This document shows, one piece after another, positions 1-10,272 of a stretch of 64,000 nt of DNA. How positions within the stretch are numbered: the first letter of the stretch is position 1; the number at the start of each line of letters is the position of its first letter. Below the pieces are notes generated by a model. The model made no database searches and had not been told where the DNA came from. It saw only the letters and a list, made by a program, of their open reading frames with translations. The DNA lies in the NCBI GenBank assembly GCA_007922195.1, contig ML682005.1, forward strand, positions 31,818,777 through 31,882,776. Direction: 5' to 3'. The DNA is from Podocnemis expansa. Its lineage: Eukaryota; Chordata; Testudines; Podocnemididae. The translations under genes and the position numbers were made by a program.

Positions 1-1139
1 ATGCTGCCCACCCCACCCGGGATGCAGTCGCATCTCCGCCAGCCAGGCCCTGTCCACTGCCCCCAGGCGCACAGGCCCCTGTGCGCCCGGTGCCACCCGT
101 CCCCATGGGCCCTGTGACCATGGGGGTGCCTTTGCACCCACCAATCCTGTGCCCTACCTGCCCTGGTACCCAGCCCCGGCCCCCTCGCTGCCTGGGGCCT
201 GCTGGACAGGCCCAGCCCTGTGTGCCTCGGTGGGGGGGGGGGGTACTTACCAACAAGGGATCCGGCTGTCCGGCGTGATGTCCCTGGCTCTGTGTCCGAC
301 CCTGGGGCGGTGGTCGGCCCCTGGTCCTCCCCGGTGGTCTCCGGCTCGGGCCTGGCAAACAGCTCCAGGCTGCTGGCAGTGGCCTCCACCACGGATGGTG
401 GTGGCGCGGCCGGAGGCCCCCTGACGGACACGTCCGAGCCCTGGGCCTCAGGGCCCGACGAGGGGCTCGGATGCCCTCCTGAGTCCAGAGCCTCAGCGGG
501 GTGGCCGCTGGGCTCTGGACCCAGGAAGGCATGGAGCTCATCGAACTAGGGGCAGGTGATGTTGCTCCCTGCTCCCTGGAGCTCCCGGGCCTCCCGGGTC
601 CGAGAGTGGTCTTGCTGGAGCATTTTAATTTTGCTCTGGACATGCTCAAGGGTCCTGGGGTGGCCAGCAGCGGACATCTCCGCAGCGATGTCCGCGTATA
701 TGTCCCGGTTCCGGTGTGATGACCAGAACCGGGACATGATGTCTGGCCGCTGCCAGACCCCCAGGAGGCACAGGGTGTCCTCCCTGGTCCACACTGGGGC
801 CCTGCGGCACCCCCCAGTGGAGGAGCCTGCCTGGGTCGCCATGTGCCCATCAGGCAGTGGGCACGCTGGCTGACAGGCACGCCCAGACCGGAACTTCCTG
901 TTCCCCAGGGTGCTGGGCACCCTGGGAGGAAGGTCCAACGGTTGTTTCGAAACAACCGTTGTTTCGAAACAACGTTGTTTCGTCCCCGCATGGGGTTTAG
1001 GTTGTTTTGAAACAACGCGGTTGTTTCGGAACAACGGGAACCATTGTTCCGAAACAACAGTGCGTCGTGTGAACAGCTGAATTCTTATTTCGAAACAACC
1101 TCCGTTGTTTCGAAATAAGGGGGCTGTGTGAACACAGCC
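1..1139 (-). mobile_element. Harbinger-like DNA transposon, cut by the window edge
   Basis: This GC-rich block ends on the right in a terminal motif that reads GGCTGTGTTCACACAGCC on the minus strand. It is followed by TTA (1140-1142), the favoured TWA-type target of PIF/Harbinger elements. Inside the end, 940-1130 holds repeated short palindromes of the GTTGTTTCGAAACAAC type that could fold into hairpins. The minus strand carries a Myb/SANT-like exon (251-842), the usual second protein of Harbinger elements. The other terminus and any DDE transposase would lie left of base 1. The smaller element at 18023-18644 has related ends and shares the internal stretch around 900-935, so it looks like a deletion derivative. 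The family call rests on the Myb/SANT exon, the TTA site and the TIR; no transposase is visible. Confidence 0.7.
251..842 (-). pseudogene. Myb/SANT-like DNA-binding exon of a Harbinger-type element
   Basis: Reading from ATG at 842 leftwards, the translation has a short Gly/Ser/Ala leader and then a Myb/SANT-like (MSANT) trihelix domain: a WTREDTLCLLGVW helix, a middle segment with RNRDIYADIAAEM, and a third helix with VQSKIKMLQQDH. The family landmark FDELHAFLG follows. One in-frame TAG (546-548) separates the domain from that landmark. The frame then stays open through a Pro/Ser/Glu-rich tail to a consensus splice donor (GTAAGT on the minus strand, plus 245-250), so the exon would end at 251. 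Such proteins are known in Harbinger elements as DNA-binding partners of the transposase and are often annotated in turtles as ZSCAN/MSANTD-like genes. Apart from the one stop it is well preserved. The start codon and exon end are inference; a polymorphic or sequencing stop is possible. Confidence 0.75.
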
Positions 1140-1205
1140 TTAGTCTTTAAGTGCCATAGGACTCCTTGCTTCATTTGCTGAACTAGATTAACATGGTCAC
1201 CCCTT
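1140..1205 (+). mobile_element. Penelope-like element, 3' tip
   Basis: The sequence after the Harbinger-like terminus is the plus-strand 3' end of the Penelope family seen at 7579-7819: TTAGTCTTTAAGTGCC, then ACTCCTTG, then a stretch corresponding to GACTAGACTAACACGG, then CCCTTTG. The rest of this copy is absent on the left because the Harbinger-like element sits at the TTA of GTTAGTC. The missing half should lie upstream of the window. Confidence 0.7.
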
Positions 1206-1715
1206 TGTAACTTGGTCTGCAGGAGAAAGTGTTATGTCCTCTCCAATGAAGAAGGCTCATAGACACTAGGCAGGCTATAGTGGAACATTTAAAAGAGGAA
1301 AAAATATTTTGTTTATTCTCCTGCACTTCATGAAGATGAGTCTTGCAAGTGGATTCCTCTCAGCAGCAGAGTTTACAGTTCTAAGCAGAAGGTGGGAAAG
1401 GGAAAAAAAAAAAAAAAACTCCTGACAAGGAAGAACTTATCTTTATGCTACTTGGACTTTGTGTGTAAATTTGCTTTAACCTTGTAAATGACCAGGAACG
1501 GCTTGACCCATAAACAAATGAGGTCCTGGCTTGGAGCACCATAGGCTTATGTGCCACAGTGCCATGTGAGGGGTGGGGCAGGCTGTCCCAGAAGCCAGAT
1601 CCCACACTCCAGCCCCTCCCCTAGCCAGCCACTCCACCCCTGGGGGTGGAGCAGGCCACCCTATGGGGCAGATACTGCTCTCTCACCCCACCCATTTAGC
1701 TCAAACAAAAAAGAA
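1206..1715. other. No gene seen; unassigned
   Basis: This is mixed AT-rich sequence with an A-run near 1404. The short open frames here have no recognisable domain. I see no repeat boundary I can defend. Confidence 0.4.
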
Positions 1716-2030
1716 ATGGCAAGTTCGAACTAAAAGTTAGTTTGAATTAAAAAACCATGTTTAGTTCAAAGTAACCACTAGTACGAATTTATTTAGTTCT
1801 AACTAGCAGGCCTACATTGGGCTAGTTCAAACTAAATATGCAAATTAGTTCTAACTGCTTAGTTTGTTCAGACTAACCAGCCGAATTAAGCAGTTCAAAC
1901 TAAGCATTTTTTAGTAGTGCAAACTAAGCATTTTTAGTAGTTCAAACTAGGCAAAGCCTAGTGAACGCAGGGTTCAAATTAGTTTGAATTAAGGCTTCTT
2001 AATTCAAGCTAATATGTTAGCACAGACATG
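1716..2030. mobile_element. MITE fragment of the TAGTTTGAACTAA group
   Basis: The stretch is built from alternating units such as AGTTCGAACTAA and TTAGTTTGAATTAA, so it is full of small hairpins. It resembles the better-bounded elements at 4518-4920 and 26633-27049. The right end reads CATGTCTGTGCTAAC on the minus strand, a form of the shared ATGTCTACACT terminus lacking its first bases, and it abuts the Penelope copy at 2031. The left end lacks the terminal motif, so this copy is truncated on both sides. Confidence 0.6.
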
Positions 2031-2770
2031 TTCAAAAGGGATAGACGTGTTAGTCTAGTCCAGCAAAAAAAAACAAGGAGTCATGTGGCACTTAAAGACT
2101 AACAGATTTATTTTTCCCATGAGCTTTTGTGGGAGAAAATCCCACTTTGTCAGATGCTTTGAAGATGGGTGAGCTTACAGAATGGAATGAAAATAAATGC
2201 AAGGGGGGTGTAAAACAAAGGATCAGGTCATACAGTAACAGCAAATCAGAGCAATTGTTAGGTTCAAACCCTGGGAAGCCTGAAGTCAAATTACCTTTTG
2301 TAATGGGAAAAGACCCCATAGTCTTGATTCAACCCTGCTTTCACAGGATTAATTTGCATATTAATTTGAGTTCAGCTGTTTCTCTTTGAAGTCTTGATGT
2401 CCCAGTCACATCTCTGATGAGTCATTAACAAATCATTTATCTAGTGATTAGAAAAATGGAAGTGCTCAGCAACTGGTTTTTTGTTTTGTGATTTCTGATA
2501 TCAGTTCTATGTTCATTTTTCTTTTGTGGAGGGATCGTCCTGTTTGTCCAATGTATAAGATGTTGAGGCACTTCTGGCACATGATGGCATAGATCACATT
2601 AGTAGATGAGCAGGTAAATGAGCCTTTGATGGAGTAGCAGGCTTGATTAGGACCTATGATGGTATCTATTATGCAGATATGTGAGCAGACTTGGCAGTGT
2701 GGTTTGTTGCAGGGTTGTGCGCCTGCTTTAATGTTTCTGTTGTTAGATCTTTAGTTGCTGGTGAGTATCT
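2031..2770 (-). mobile_element. Penelope-like retroelement, 3' part
   Basis: On the minus strand this copy runs from a GIY-YIG endonuclease segment (2490-2730), through a decayed C-terminal and 3' region, to the terminal motif AATAAATCTGTTAGTCTTTAAG and a tip reading CTAGACTAACACG..CCCTTTTG. The reverse transcriptase is missing, so the copy is 5'-truncated. A hammerhead-like motif near 2120-2155 is mutated (CTGACAA in place of CTGATGA, and ACAAAA in place of CGAAA). It is the longest Penelope copy here and links the terminal fragments elsewhere in the window to the family. Confidence 0.8.
2490..2730 (-). pseudogene. GIY-YIG endonuclease remnant of a Penelope-like element
   Basis: The minus-strand translation shows a cysteine cluster (PCNKPHCQVCSHIC), then FTCSSTNVIYAIMCQKC, then LYIGQTGRSL. 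IYAI and YIG are the two halves of the GIY-YIG signature, and the Arg of QTGRSL is the expected catalytic Arg. The cysteines before the domain match the zinc-binding linker typical of Penelope proteins. The known role is nicking target DNA for retroelement insertion. Downstream the frame decays: a stretch equivalent to EHFHFSNH and the following SV..DI segment need frame changes. The reverse transcriptase is absent, so this is not functional. Confidence 0.8.
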
Positions 2771-2989
2771 GTTTTAAGATTGGGTGGCTGTCTGTAGGCA
2801 AGGAGAGGTCTGTCTCCCAAGGCTTAAGAGAGTGGCCTCAGATCCTAACCTGACAAATAGGCTTCAGTGGTAAGCCTGGGAAAAAGGAACACTCTAGCCT
2901 TCTAGAGAGTGAGTGGGGGGCATAGGAAGGGCTCAGGTAAGGCACTGAGCAAGGGAAGTTAAGAAACCTAAAAGGGCAAGAATGAGGAT

Positions 2990-3790
2990 GGTACATGTTA
3001 AGCTGATATTTGATGATATGATATAGTGTGGCAGTTTAAGGGATTCTGGGGAAGAGCCTGGGGAGCTGACAGAAGGAAGGGTTAACCTAGAGAGATTGCG
3101 GGGAGAGAAGGCCTGAACAAAGTTTGATAGGAAAAAGCCCAGTGAGGCAGCTGTGAGGAGCAGACCTTGACTTCTAACCAGTTACAGGATCTGTGGGCTG
3201 CAACCTGATGTTATGGTAGGGGTTAAGTTACTATCACCCATTAGATAAGTTGGCATAAGATGATTATCCATAATTTAAGGTGATCAGCTGTCCTGATTTT
3301 ATAGTACCAGTCATGATATTTGGGTCTTTGTCTTCTATAGAAGCCTCTTATTCCCACATCCCCACCCCTGCCCTTGTCCTGAATTTTCAAACTTGCTATC
3401 TGGTCACCCTGCTCTTACATAAGGTAAAAAGAACAAGGAAAGCTCTGAGCAAAGCAGAGCAAGAACCATAGGGACCAGAGACGGGGTCATAGATGTACTG
3501 TGAGGAACCTGAACTGTTATTTGTGGAACTCTGTATTACTCTGGAAGATGTAAACTTAAACTATGACCTGCCTGGAGGACTGAGTCACGAGTGCTAGAGG
3601 ACCAGAATGACTGTTGGCAGGATGTTCCAGATAAAGAGAGAATTCCTACACCATGCCTGGCCACAAGGAGATGCTCCTTGGATGAATTAACACCTTCACA
3701 GGTTTTTTTTTCTCTTTTTTTTTTGGGGGGGGGGATGTTTAGACTCGGCCTGCTGAAACTTTCTATGTCCTGAGGAGTAACATAAACATA
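2990..3790 (+). mobile_element. LTR-like retroelement remnant, uncertain
   Basis: Two flanks, about 2990-3275 and 3445-3790, resemble a turtle LTR family as I recall it (for example CTGGAAGATGTAAACTTAAAC and ACTGAGTCACGAGTGCTAGAG near 3540-3600). They are separated by the small TIR element at 3278-3411. No TG..CA ends, primer site or coding region could be fixed. The call rests on memory of similar repeats and is weak. Confidence 0.35.
3278..3411. mobile_element. Small TIR element (GGTGACCAG ends)
   Basis: The left end reads GGTGATCAGCTGTCCTGA. The right end, on the minus strand, reads GGTGACCAGATAGC. The interior is short, AT-rich on one side and C-rich in the middle. The inverted ends suggest a non-autonomous DNA transposon. 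I could not see a clear target-site duplication. Confidence 0.5.
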
Positions 3791-4398
3791 TGTTCACTTT
3801 CTTTGCATTTGTCTTAGACTTAGACTTAATGGATTAATTCTTGTGAAATTCCTCTTTGCCCAGTACTGCAAACTGAGCACCACAATAAGAAAAGAGGAGA
3901 GAAAGATGTGAGAATCAAATAAATGGGGAGAGCTAACTCTTGATATAAAACATAAAATGCAGAAAGAGAGATGTAATGGAAGCAGGCAGATAGATGAACT
4001 GGGGAGGTGGAAAATATACAAATTGCCCACCCTCTTACATTTCTGATCAGTATTTAATTATCTCTTTTCAGTATGTATTATAGTTTGGGTTTTTTTTTTC
4101 TTGTTGTTTTGTTTTTATCAGTCACCAAGAATAATATTTGGGGTATTAAAAAGATAGCTGACAAAGCATCCTGGACCAGTATTTATGTGTTACAGTGTTT
4201 CTCTACCTGTTGCCCAGGAAGGGTGGGGAAAGAGAATAAAATAATGACTTCCCTGCCCTTAACTATATTAAAGATTTGTGGGCTGCTTAAATGCTAGGGT
4301 GAGAGGATCATCTAAGTACTTACAAAAATAGACAGATATTCAAAGACTTGAGCCCTAAAAGTTCAAGCTGTTAACCCTGGACAGGTTTAATGGTGCTT

Positions 4399-4436
4399 GG
4401 TACCTTCCCCCCAACCTGGTACCTTCCCCCCAACCC
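4399..4436. repeat. 19-bp tandem duplication
   Basis: GGTACCTTCCCCCCAACC occurs twice head to tail with a 19-base period. It is a simple local duplication. Confidence 0.85.
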
Positions 4437-4517
4437 CTCATTTAGAAATAAGTAGGATATCTTTATAGTAATTTTCTTTTTAAGAGAACAGAGACTACAA
4501 TCAAATATGCATATTAA

Positions 4518-4920
4518 GGCTATGTCTCTACTTCCCAAACTTAGCTCAAATTTAATTCAAACCAAGTTTGAATGTAGTTGGAACAACATTTGAATTTATT
4601 AATTCAAATTAACAATGTGGACTAAGTCAAATTAAAGTTAATTTGACTTTAACCATTTTGTTAATTTGAACTAACTGCCCTTAGTTTGAATGAACAAAGT
4701 AGTCTTAAATGTCCACACTGTGCTAAGTTCGAACTAAGGATTGAACTAAGGGCTTAATTCGATCTGAATGGCAGGCCATACTAGTTTGAACTAAGCTTTC
4801 ACTAGTTTGAATTAAGGAATTCCTTAATTCAAACTAATGAAAGCCTAGTGTAGACAGGTACTAAGTTAGTTCGAATTAAGTCTCCTTAATTTGAACTAAC
4901 TTGCAAATGTAGACATAGCT
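4518..4920. mobile_element. MITE, 403 bp, TAA target duplication
   Basis: The left end reads GGCTATGTCTCTACTTCC and the right end, on the minus strand, AGCTATGTCTACATTTGC. TAA lies directly outside both ends (4515-4517 and 4921-4923), giving a 3-bp target-site duplication of the Harbinger TWA type. The interior is almost entirely palindromic units of the TTAATTTGAACTAAC type, with no coding capacity. It belongs with 26633-27049 and 1716-2030. Confidence 0.8.
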
Positions 4921-5173
4921 TAAAAGTGTCATTTTACCATTAATCAGCTTTGAGGGAGATGTGAGACAGGGATTCCTCCACGCACCAAGACTAATATTTG
5001 GGGAATTAAAAAATTTACTTGATGAAGTATCCTGGAACTGTAACCTTCTTCAATCAATACAATGTGAGGATCTGATCCATAGATTCCAGATAGCAAAAAT
5101 GAAGAGAATATCACTTTTTAGTGGTATCTGTCACTTTGTACACTAGCTATGCTGGATATATGGTTATCTATCT

Positions 5174-5330
5174 TTGTGGTTCTCAACTTTTTGCTGGTCA
5201 CAGCACACTTGATGGCATATTGCGACCTTACAGGACACACCAGCCCACCCCCCCACAGGCCAAATCCAGCCATCCCCCTGGCTTTCCGTGACACAGTAGT
5301 GTGTCCTGACACAGTGGTTCAGAACCACTG
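5174..5330. mobile_element. hAT-type MITE, 157 bp
   Basis: The ends are inverted: TTGTGGTTCTCAACTTTT on the left, and CAGTGGTTCTGAACC on the minus strand at the right. The flanks ATCTATCT (5166-5173) and ATCTATTT (5331-5338) agree at 7 of 8 bases, as expected for a hAT duplication. The short interior is C-rich and non-coding. Confidence 0.75.
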
Positions 5331-5585
5331 ATCTATTTACTGATGTTATCATAGTGAAATGAGTATTTTACTTGCTATATTTTTATCAGGTCTATTTTTC
5401 ACATCGTGGCTTCCATTCAGAAATAGATTGGTTATATGCCTCTCTTCACCATCATGATTTTATATTGTACATTACTGGCGCTGAGTAGTTTCTATCTCTC
5501 TCTCACCTTCCTCTTCCTAGGGAAAAAGAAACAACATGTGTGTAGCCTGCAGGTATAAGTCACTAGACAGTGTGCATCATATCAG

Positions 5586-5752
5586 TTTCCAAAGGGATAG
5601 TCGTGTTAGTCTAGTCTAGCAAAAAAAAAAAAAAAAAAAAAGGAGTCATCTTCGAAGCATCTGACAAAGTGGGATTTTACTCCCACGAAAGCTCATGCGA
5701 AAAATAAATCTGTTAGTCTTAAGTGTCACACAACTCCTTGGTGTTTTTTTTT
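5586..5752. mobile_element. Penelope-like ends in inverted arrangement
   Basis: The left arm is the minus-orientation 3' tip (CCAAAGGGATAG, GTTAGTCTAG, an A-run of about 20, then GGAGTCA). It passes directly into a plus-orientation 3' end (TCTTCGAAGCATCTGACAAAG, stem GTGGG/CCCAC, CGAAAGCTCATGC, AAATAAATCTGTTAGTC, AACTCCTTG). The two arms therefore face each other with no internal region. The hammerhead-like motif here reads CTGACAA instead of CTGATGA. Inverted terminal organisation is a known trait of Penelope-like elements. Confidence 0.7.
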
Positions 5753-6715
5753 ACATCATATCAGCCTCCTCTTCCCCTTGCATATGGTCAAAAGAGAATG
5801 AGAGTCTGCTACAGTCCTAATTAGAGTTGACTTTTACTACTTTAGTTCAAGCAGTGAAGGCTTTTTGTTGTGTGAATCCTAGTTCAATCCCTGGTGAGGG
5901 CTAAAGTGAAGGCCATCGGTAACAGGATTCCCAGGGTATAACCTGCAAAAGTGGGACCACTGTACTCCCTAACACTTTACCTTGGCTGTGTCTCACTATT
6001 CTATGTCACTGTCAAGCAGCTAAACACCTGCAGGGTGCCACCCTCAGGCATCAGTGGCACATGCAGCTACATCACATGAATATTCCAAAAACCACTCATG
6101 AATCCTTCAGGGAAAAGCACCAGTCAATCACTCCAGCTGTATACTGTTTTTACACTGCTCAAGACTCCCTTGGACAGTGCAAACTCATTAATTAGTTCAC
6201 TGCTTAATCAGAGGAAACTGGACATGCATCACCTTTGTAATCTGAGCTGAGATTCCTCAAGCATTTCAACCAGAAATATGTTTTCAAATATAAAGATAGA
6301 TTTTAAATGATTACAGCTAACATGCATAAAGATTAGAGTTAGTGATCAGTTTCTGCATTCAATAAATACAAAAAGTAATTGAATTAAAATATATTTATGA
6401 TTAAATGCACTGTTAAACAATCATAGAATACAAATTTAATTTATTATAAATACATTTTCAAAAATCTTGATTTCTATTGCAACAGAGAATGCAGTGTACC
6501 TTACTCACTTTGTATTATTTTTATTACAAATATTTGCGCTGCAAAAAGAGAAACAAAAGAAATGTGACATGAACAGAAAAGTACTAAGTCTACATCTTGT
6601 AGAGACACTTGCTAAGGAAAAACAAGTTTGTTTACATTTATGGGAGATAATGCAGCCTGTTCCTTATTTACAATCTCACCTAAAAGTGGGAACAGACATT
6701 CACATGTCATGTCCC
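5753..6715. other. No gene seen; unassigned
   Basis: Ordinary AT-rich sequence that becomes strongly AT-rich after 6250. I see no open frame with a recognisable domain and no repeat edges. Confidence 0.45.
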
Positions 6716-6960
6716 AGTGCTGCTCAACCTTTTCAGTAACATCACACACTTCAGTGAGACAAATAATTCCACAGCGCACCCACTTTTTTTCAGGTGAATT
6801 GATTGCTCATATACATAGGCAACATAGTGCATAAAGCAAGATAAAGAAGGATCAAATGTATTAAGGTTTCAAATCCACTGGGGAAAAAATGCAGGTCATG
6901 TCAGTTTTGCACTTTGGCCACCTGATTTTAGAATGTTCACATTTTTTAAGCAAAAGACTG
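6716..6960. mobile_element. Possible hAT fragment
   Basis: CAGTGCTGCTCAACCTTTTC at 6717 resembles hAT termini in the window, and the AACATCACACACTTCAG text that follows fits the class. No matching right end or target duplication was found, so the extent is a guess. Confidence 0.3.
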
Positions 6961-7578
6961 ATACCTCATTTTTAATTTGATTAATTTACATGAGTTTTAT
7001 GAGTTGTAATTTTGTAGGATAAAATATTGTTTAAGATGAAACAATGTTTGTTTTAATGTTTGATTTTCATTGCCATTGTACAAAAATTCACAGCACCCTT
7101 GTTTGACAGTTCTTATAGCACACAAGTGTAGACAACATTTCAAAGCATTTATGTGCAATTTATGATAAACATTCATATTCCCCTTCATGCTTTGACTTGT
7201 ACACAATGAAGTTTTGCTCTGTTTTGCCTTTGAGTGGAATAATACGAAAAGAATTCTACATTTGTAAGTCGCACTCACAAGGAAATTGCAGTACAGTATT
7301 TCTGAGGTGATTTGAAATATATTTCTTTTATCTTCTTACATTGCAAATATTCATAAAAAATATAAACCAAGCACAGTACTTTGAATTCTGTATTATGATT
7401 GCAACCAATGTGTTTAAATATGTAGAAAACATCCATAAATATTAATTGCAACTTTTTAAAATCTTCTGATTAATTATGAGTTTTTCTTTTTAAACAATAG
7501 TGTGACAGCCTTAATAGAAATCAAAGTTGGCCACCAAAAAAATGCAAATAAACTTGTGATCTAAATTCTACAAAGTAA
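6961..7578. other. No gene seen; very AT-rich
   Basis: This stretch is very AT-rich with no supported feature. A 93-codon minus-strand open frame (6997-7278) has low-complexity composition and no recognisable motif. Confidence 0.4.
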
Positions 7579-7819
7579 GGTTTGAATCACCTAACAACTG
7601 CTTTGATTTGCTGTTATTGTATGACCTGATCTATGTTTTACACCCCCTTGCATTTATTTTCATTCCATTTTGCAAGTTCACCCATCTTCGAAGCATCTGA
7701 CGAAGTGGGATTTTCTCCCGTGAAAGCTCATGCAAAAAATAAATCTGTTAGTCTTAAAGTGCCACACGACTCCTTGTTCTTTTCGCTGGACTAGACCAAC
7801 ACGGCTATCCCTTTGGAAA
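7579..7819 (+). mobile_element. Penelope-like element, 3' end
   Basis: The copy starts within the 3' region (GGTTTGAATC..CTAACAACTGC, matching the minus-strand text around 2230-2270). It continues through GCATCTGACGAAGTGGG, a TCCCGTGAAAGC segment and AATAAATCTGTTAGTC, and ends in GACTAGACCAACACGGC..CCCTTTGG. The hammerhead-like core is nearly intact (CTGACGA, then GAAA). It defines the 3' terminus of the family well. Confidence 0.8.
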
Positions 7820-8172
7820 TTGGCTCATTCTCTCTCCTCAGTACACATATCACATTCCCTCTGAGTCTGAGACCAGTCTCCCCAGTCCAAAAGTATTTGT
7901 CTTCCAAAGGATCTTTTCAGGCATTAAGATGGGGGGGGAGGCTTCATGATGATGTCACTGTTCCTCTCTCTTTGATACTTTCCAGCTGCTCTCTTTGAGG
8001 AGTCTGTGGGATAGTGTATTCCTCCTGACAGGACATTCACACAGTGATAGTTCCTCCTTTGTCACTTCTGAAAGGCCAGTTCTGGGAAACTCACCATCTA
8101 TTTCAGTAGCACACACATCAATGCTTCATAACGTCACATACAAGGAGAATACAAGGTTCAACAGGTCTAAAC

Positions 8173-8726
8173 CAGTGGTTCCCAACCTGTGGTCTGTGGA
8201 CCCCTGTGGGGCCGCAAAGTTACTTAAAGAGGTCCATGGACAGGCTGGGAGCTGAGGCCTGACAATGCTGGGACGGAGCTGCTCCGCCACAGGCTAGGGG
8301 GTTTTAAAACTTCTGTGCTACCCTGAGCATGCTCAGGGAGGGAACAAGCCTGTGGTTTGGCTGCTCCCAGCTCCAGCGGAAAGGTAAGGGAACAGGGTGG
8401 TGGGATGGGGGGGGTTGGCCCAGGGCAGCGGCCAGTGGCAGGACAGGGAGGGGTTAGGGCATGGGGAGGTGACTCAGAGCCAAACCCAGCTGCGGGTGCT
8501 GCTGTTCCATGGCAGGCACCCAATTGTGCCTGCACCCCCCCATGCCCTGGCCACAGCTCTGCAGCTTCATGGCAGGGGCAGGATTCTGCTGGGGCACATC
8601 CCACCTCCACTGCAGTGGTGAGGCTCCCTGGCACTAGCTGGTTGCCAGCTGCAGCCAGGAGGGGGCTGCAAAATTTTTGGACAGTGGGAAAGCCCCCCCT
8701 CCCCTTGAGAAGGCTGAGAGCCCCTG
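8173..8726. mobile_element. hAT-type non-autonomous element, 554 bp
   Basis: The left terminus is CAGTGGTTCCCAACC. The right terminus, on the minus strand, is CAGGGGCTCTCAGCC. The flanks GTCTAAAC (8165-8172) and ATCTAGAC (8727-8734) match at 6 of 8 bases. The interior is GC-rich (8360-8660) and has overlapping open frames on both strands, a composition effect with no domain. Its left 60 bases resemble those of 49292-49873, so the two are probably one subfamily. Confidence 0.8.
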
Positions 8727-9137
8727 ATCTAGACTTTTAAAATGTTTCACAAAGAGTGCATTGTACAAAACATATCCTAATCATGAGACTGTGGTGAATA
8801 TGGGGATTCCAGGGTGCAATTTTTGTACAGGCTTACTAAAGAGTAGGAAAGCAAGGGATAGGGGAGTGAAGGAGTTGAAGGGAGAAACACAAGACTTTTC
8901 CCCCCACTCCTATAGTATATAGAGCTGGCAAATTGCCCGTATCACTAGTGGGTGATAACTTAGATTTACAGTGGCTTCTCTTCATACATGCAGGATTGAG
9001 GAAGTTTAAGGAATATCTTCCCTCTATTTTCCTTCCACAGTGTTGTCTTTATCTTTTCCTTACTGCTCTGGTTGGGCAACAGGGCCATGGAGCCTCTACC
9101 TGGGCACAATCCCCTACTACACCCTAGTGTCATTGTT

Positions 9138-9345
9138 AAGACCTTAGAATGACTTAAGGAATTTAAATTGCCATAGTACCTTAAAACTTAAAAGTGACTC
9201 AGGCCTCTACAAGAACTTAAAGCAGTTTAAATTGTTTGATCACTATGGTCTTCAGGAAAGTTTAAACTGCTTGGAGTGGCTCATGTTGTTTATAAGCTCT
9301 GAAGCTGCTTAAGTATTCTAAGACCTTCTAAACCCTTTAAAGACA
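9138..9345. mobile_element. Palindromic MITE candidate, about 200 bp
   Basis: AAGACCTTAGAATGACTTAAG near the left edge recurs inverted near the right edge (AGGTCTTAGAATACTTAAG on the minus strand). The interior repeats TTTAAAC/GTTTAAA-like units. It could fold into one long imperfect hairpin. No target duplication was fixed. Confidence 0.45.
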
Positions 9346-10272
9346 TTTACATAGTGTTAGTTTATGTCTTATCATGGGTGTGTTTGTGGCATGAGTAATT
9401 ACAGGACTCCAAGTGGGAAGGTATGTCCACATCTTTAATCTAGGGAGGGATACTAAAGTTCAGCCTCTGATCACAGACAGTGCCACTAGCAGGGCTTTTC
9501 TCCCTCTCTCCCTTGGTGTACCTAATGATGCTGTTGCTTTAGTGTAAGAAAGCTCTTCCTCTCAATTCATTCACTTTCTTCTGCCTTTATTTGGGTGAGA
9601 CTCTGAGGTGAAGAGGCACTTGGCTTCCCTTGACATCAGACTCTGGGTCCCAGAGGTTAACTTCTCATTCAGAAAACATCATTATATATTGTAATCTCTA
9701 TATGGTTGGTGATTGTGGGTTTGGTATGTGGGTTTTGCCTCTATAGCTAATATGAGAGAGGACACCTGCTGCCTGATTGGCATGCAGTGTTCCACTCTGT
9801 TTATCTTGTTCAGCTATTCAGCTTGTAATTTTAAAGGCTCCTGTGACAGAGATGAGTATCTGAATCAGTTTGTGAACTCTGCCTTGTTCTTTGTATGGAA
9901 ACATTGGCCACTGTGTCCAAGTCCAAACGTGACCAAAGACAATGATAGTACTGAATTCCTGACAACTGCCCTGCCTGGGAAGAATCTTTGAAACTATACT
10001 GAGGGCAATGGCTTTGTCTCTCAGCTACTGGCCCATTCTCTGGGAACAATGGGCTTTCTATTTGGGGAACTGCAGATGAGGAAGTGGCAAGCATGACTGG
10101 TGGTTCTGTATCTTTTTAATCTGGACATGGCATGGAGGTAGCTGTTTAAAAGCATGGTTCTGCTCTGTACAGGGGGCCAACCATCACCACTTGTGACAAG
10201 GATGTGCAGGAGCAAGAGAAAGGACGGGAATGAGTATACAGCCTGGAAGGCTGACAAACCTAGGACTTTCAG

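Noticed and set aside
1..950. GC-rich start resembling a CpG-island promoter
   Set aside because: The GC content is explained by the Harbinger-like element and its exon; no promoter signal was seen.
8224..8634. 136-codon minus-strand frame
   Set aside because: It lies inside a GC-rich hAT element and overlaps equally long plus-strand frames; it has no domain.
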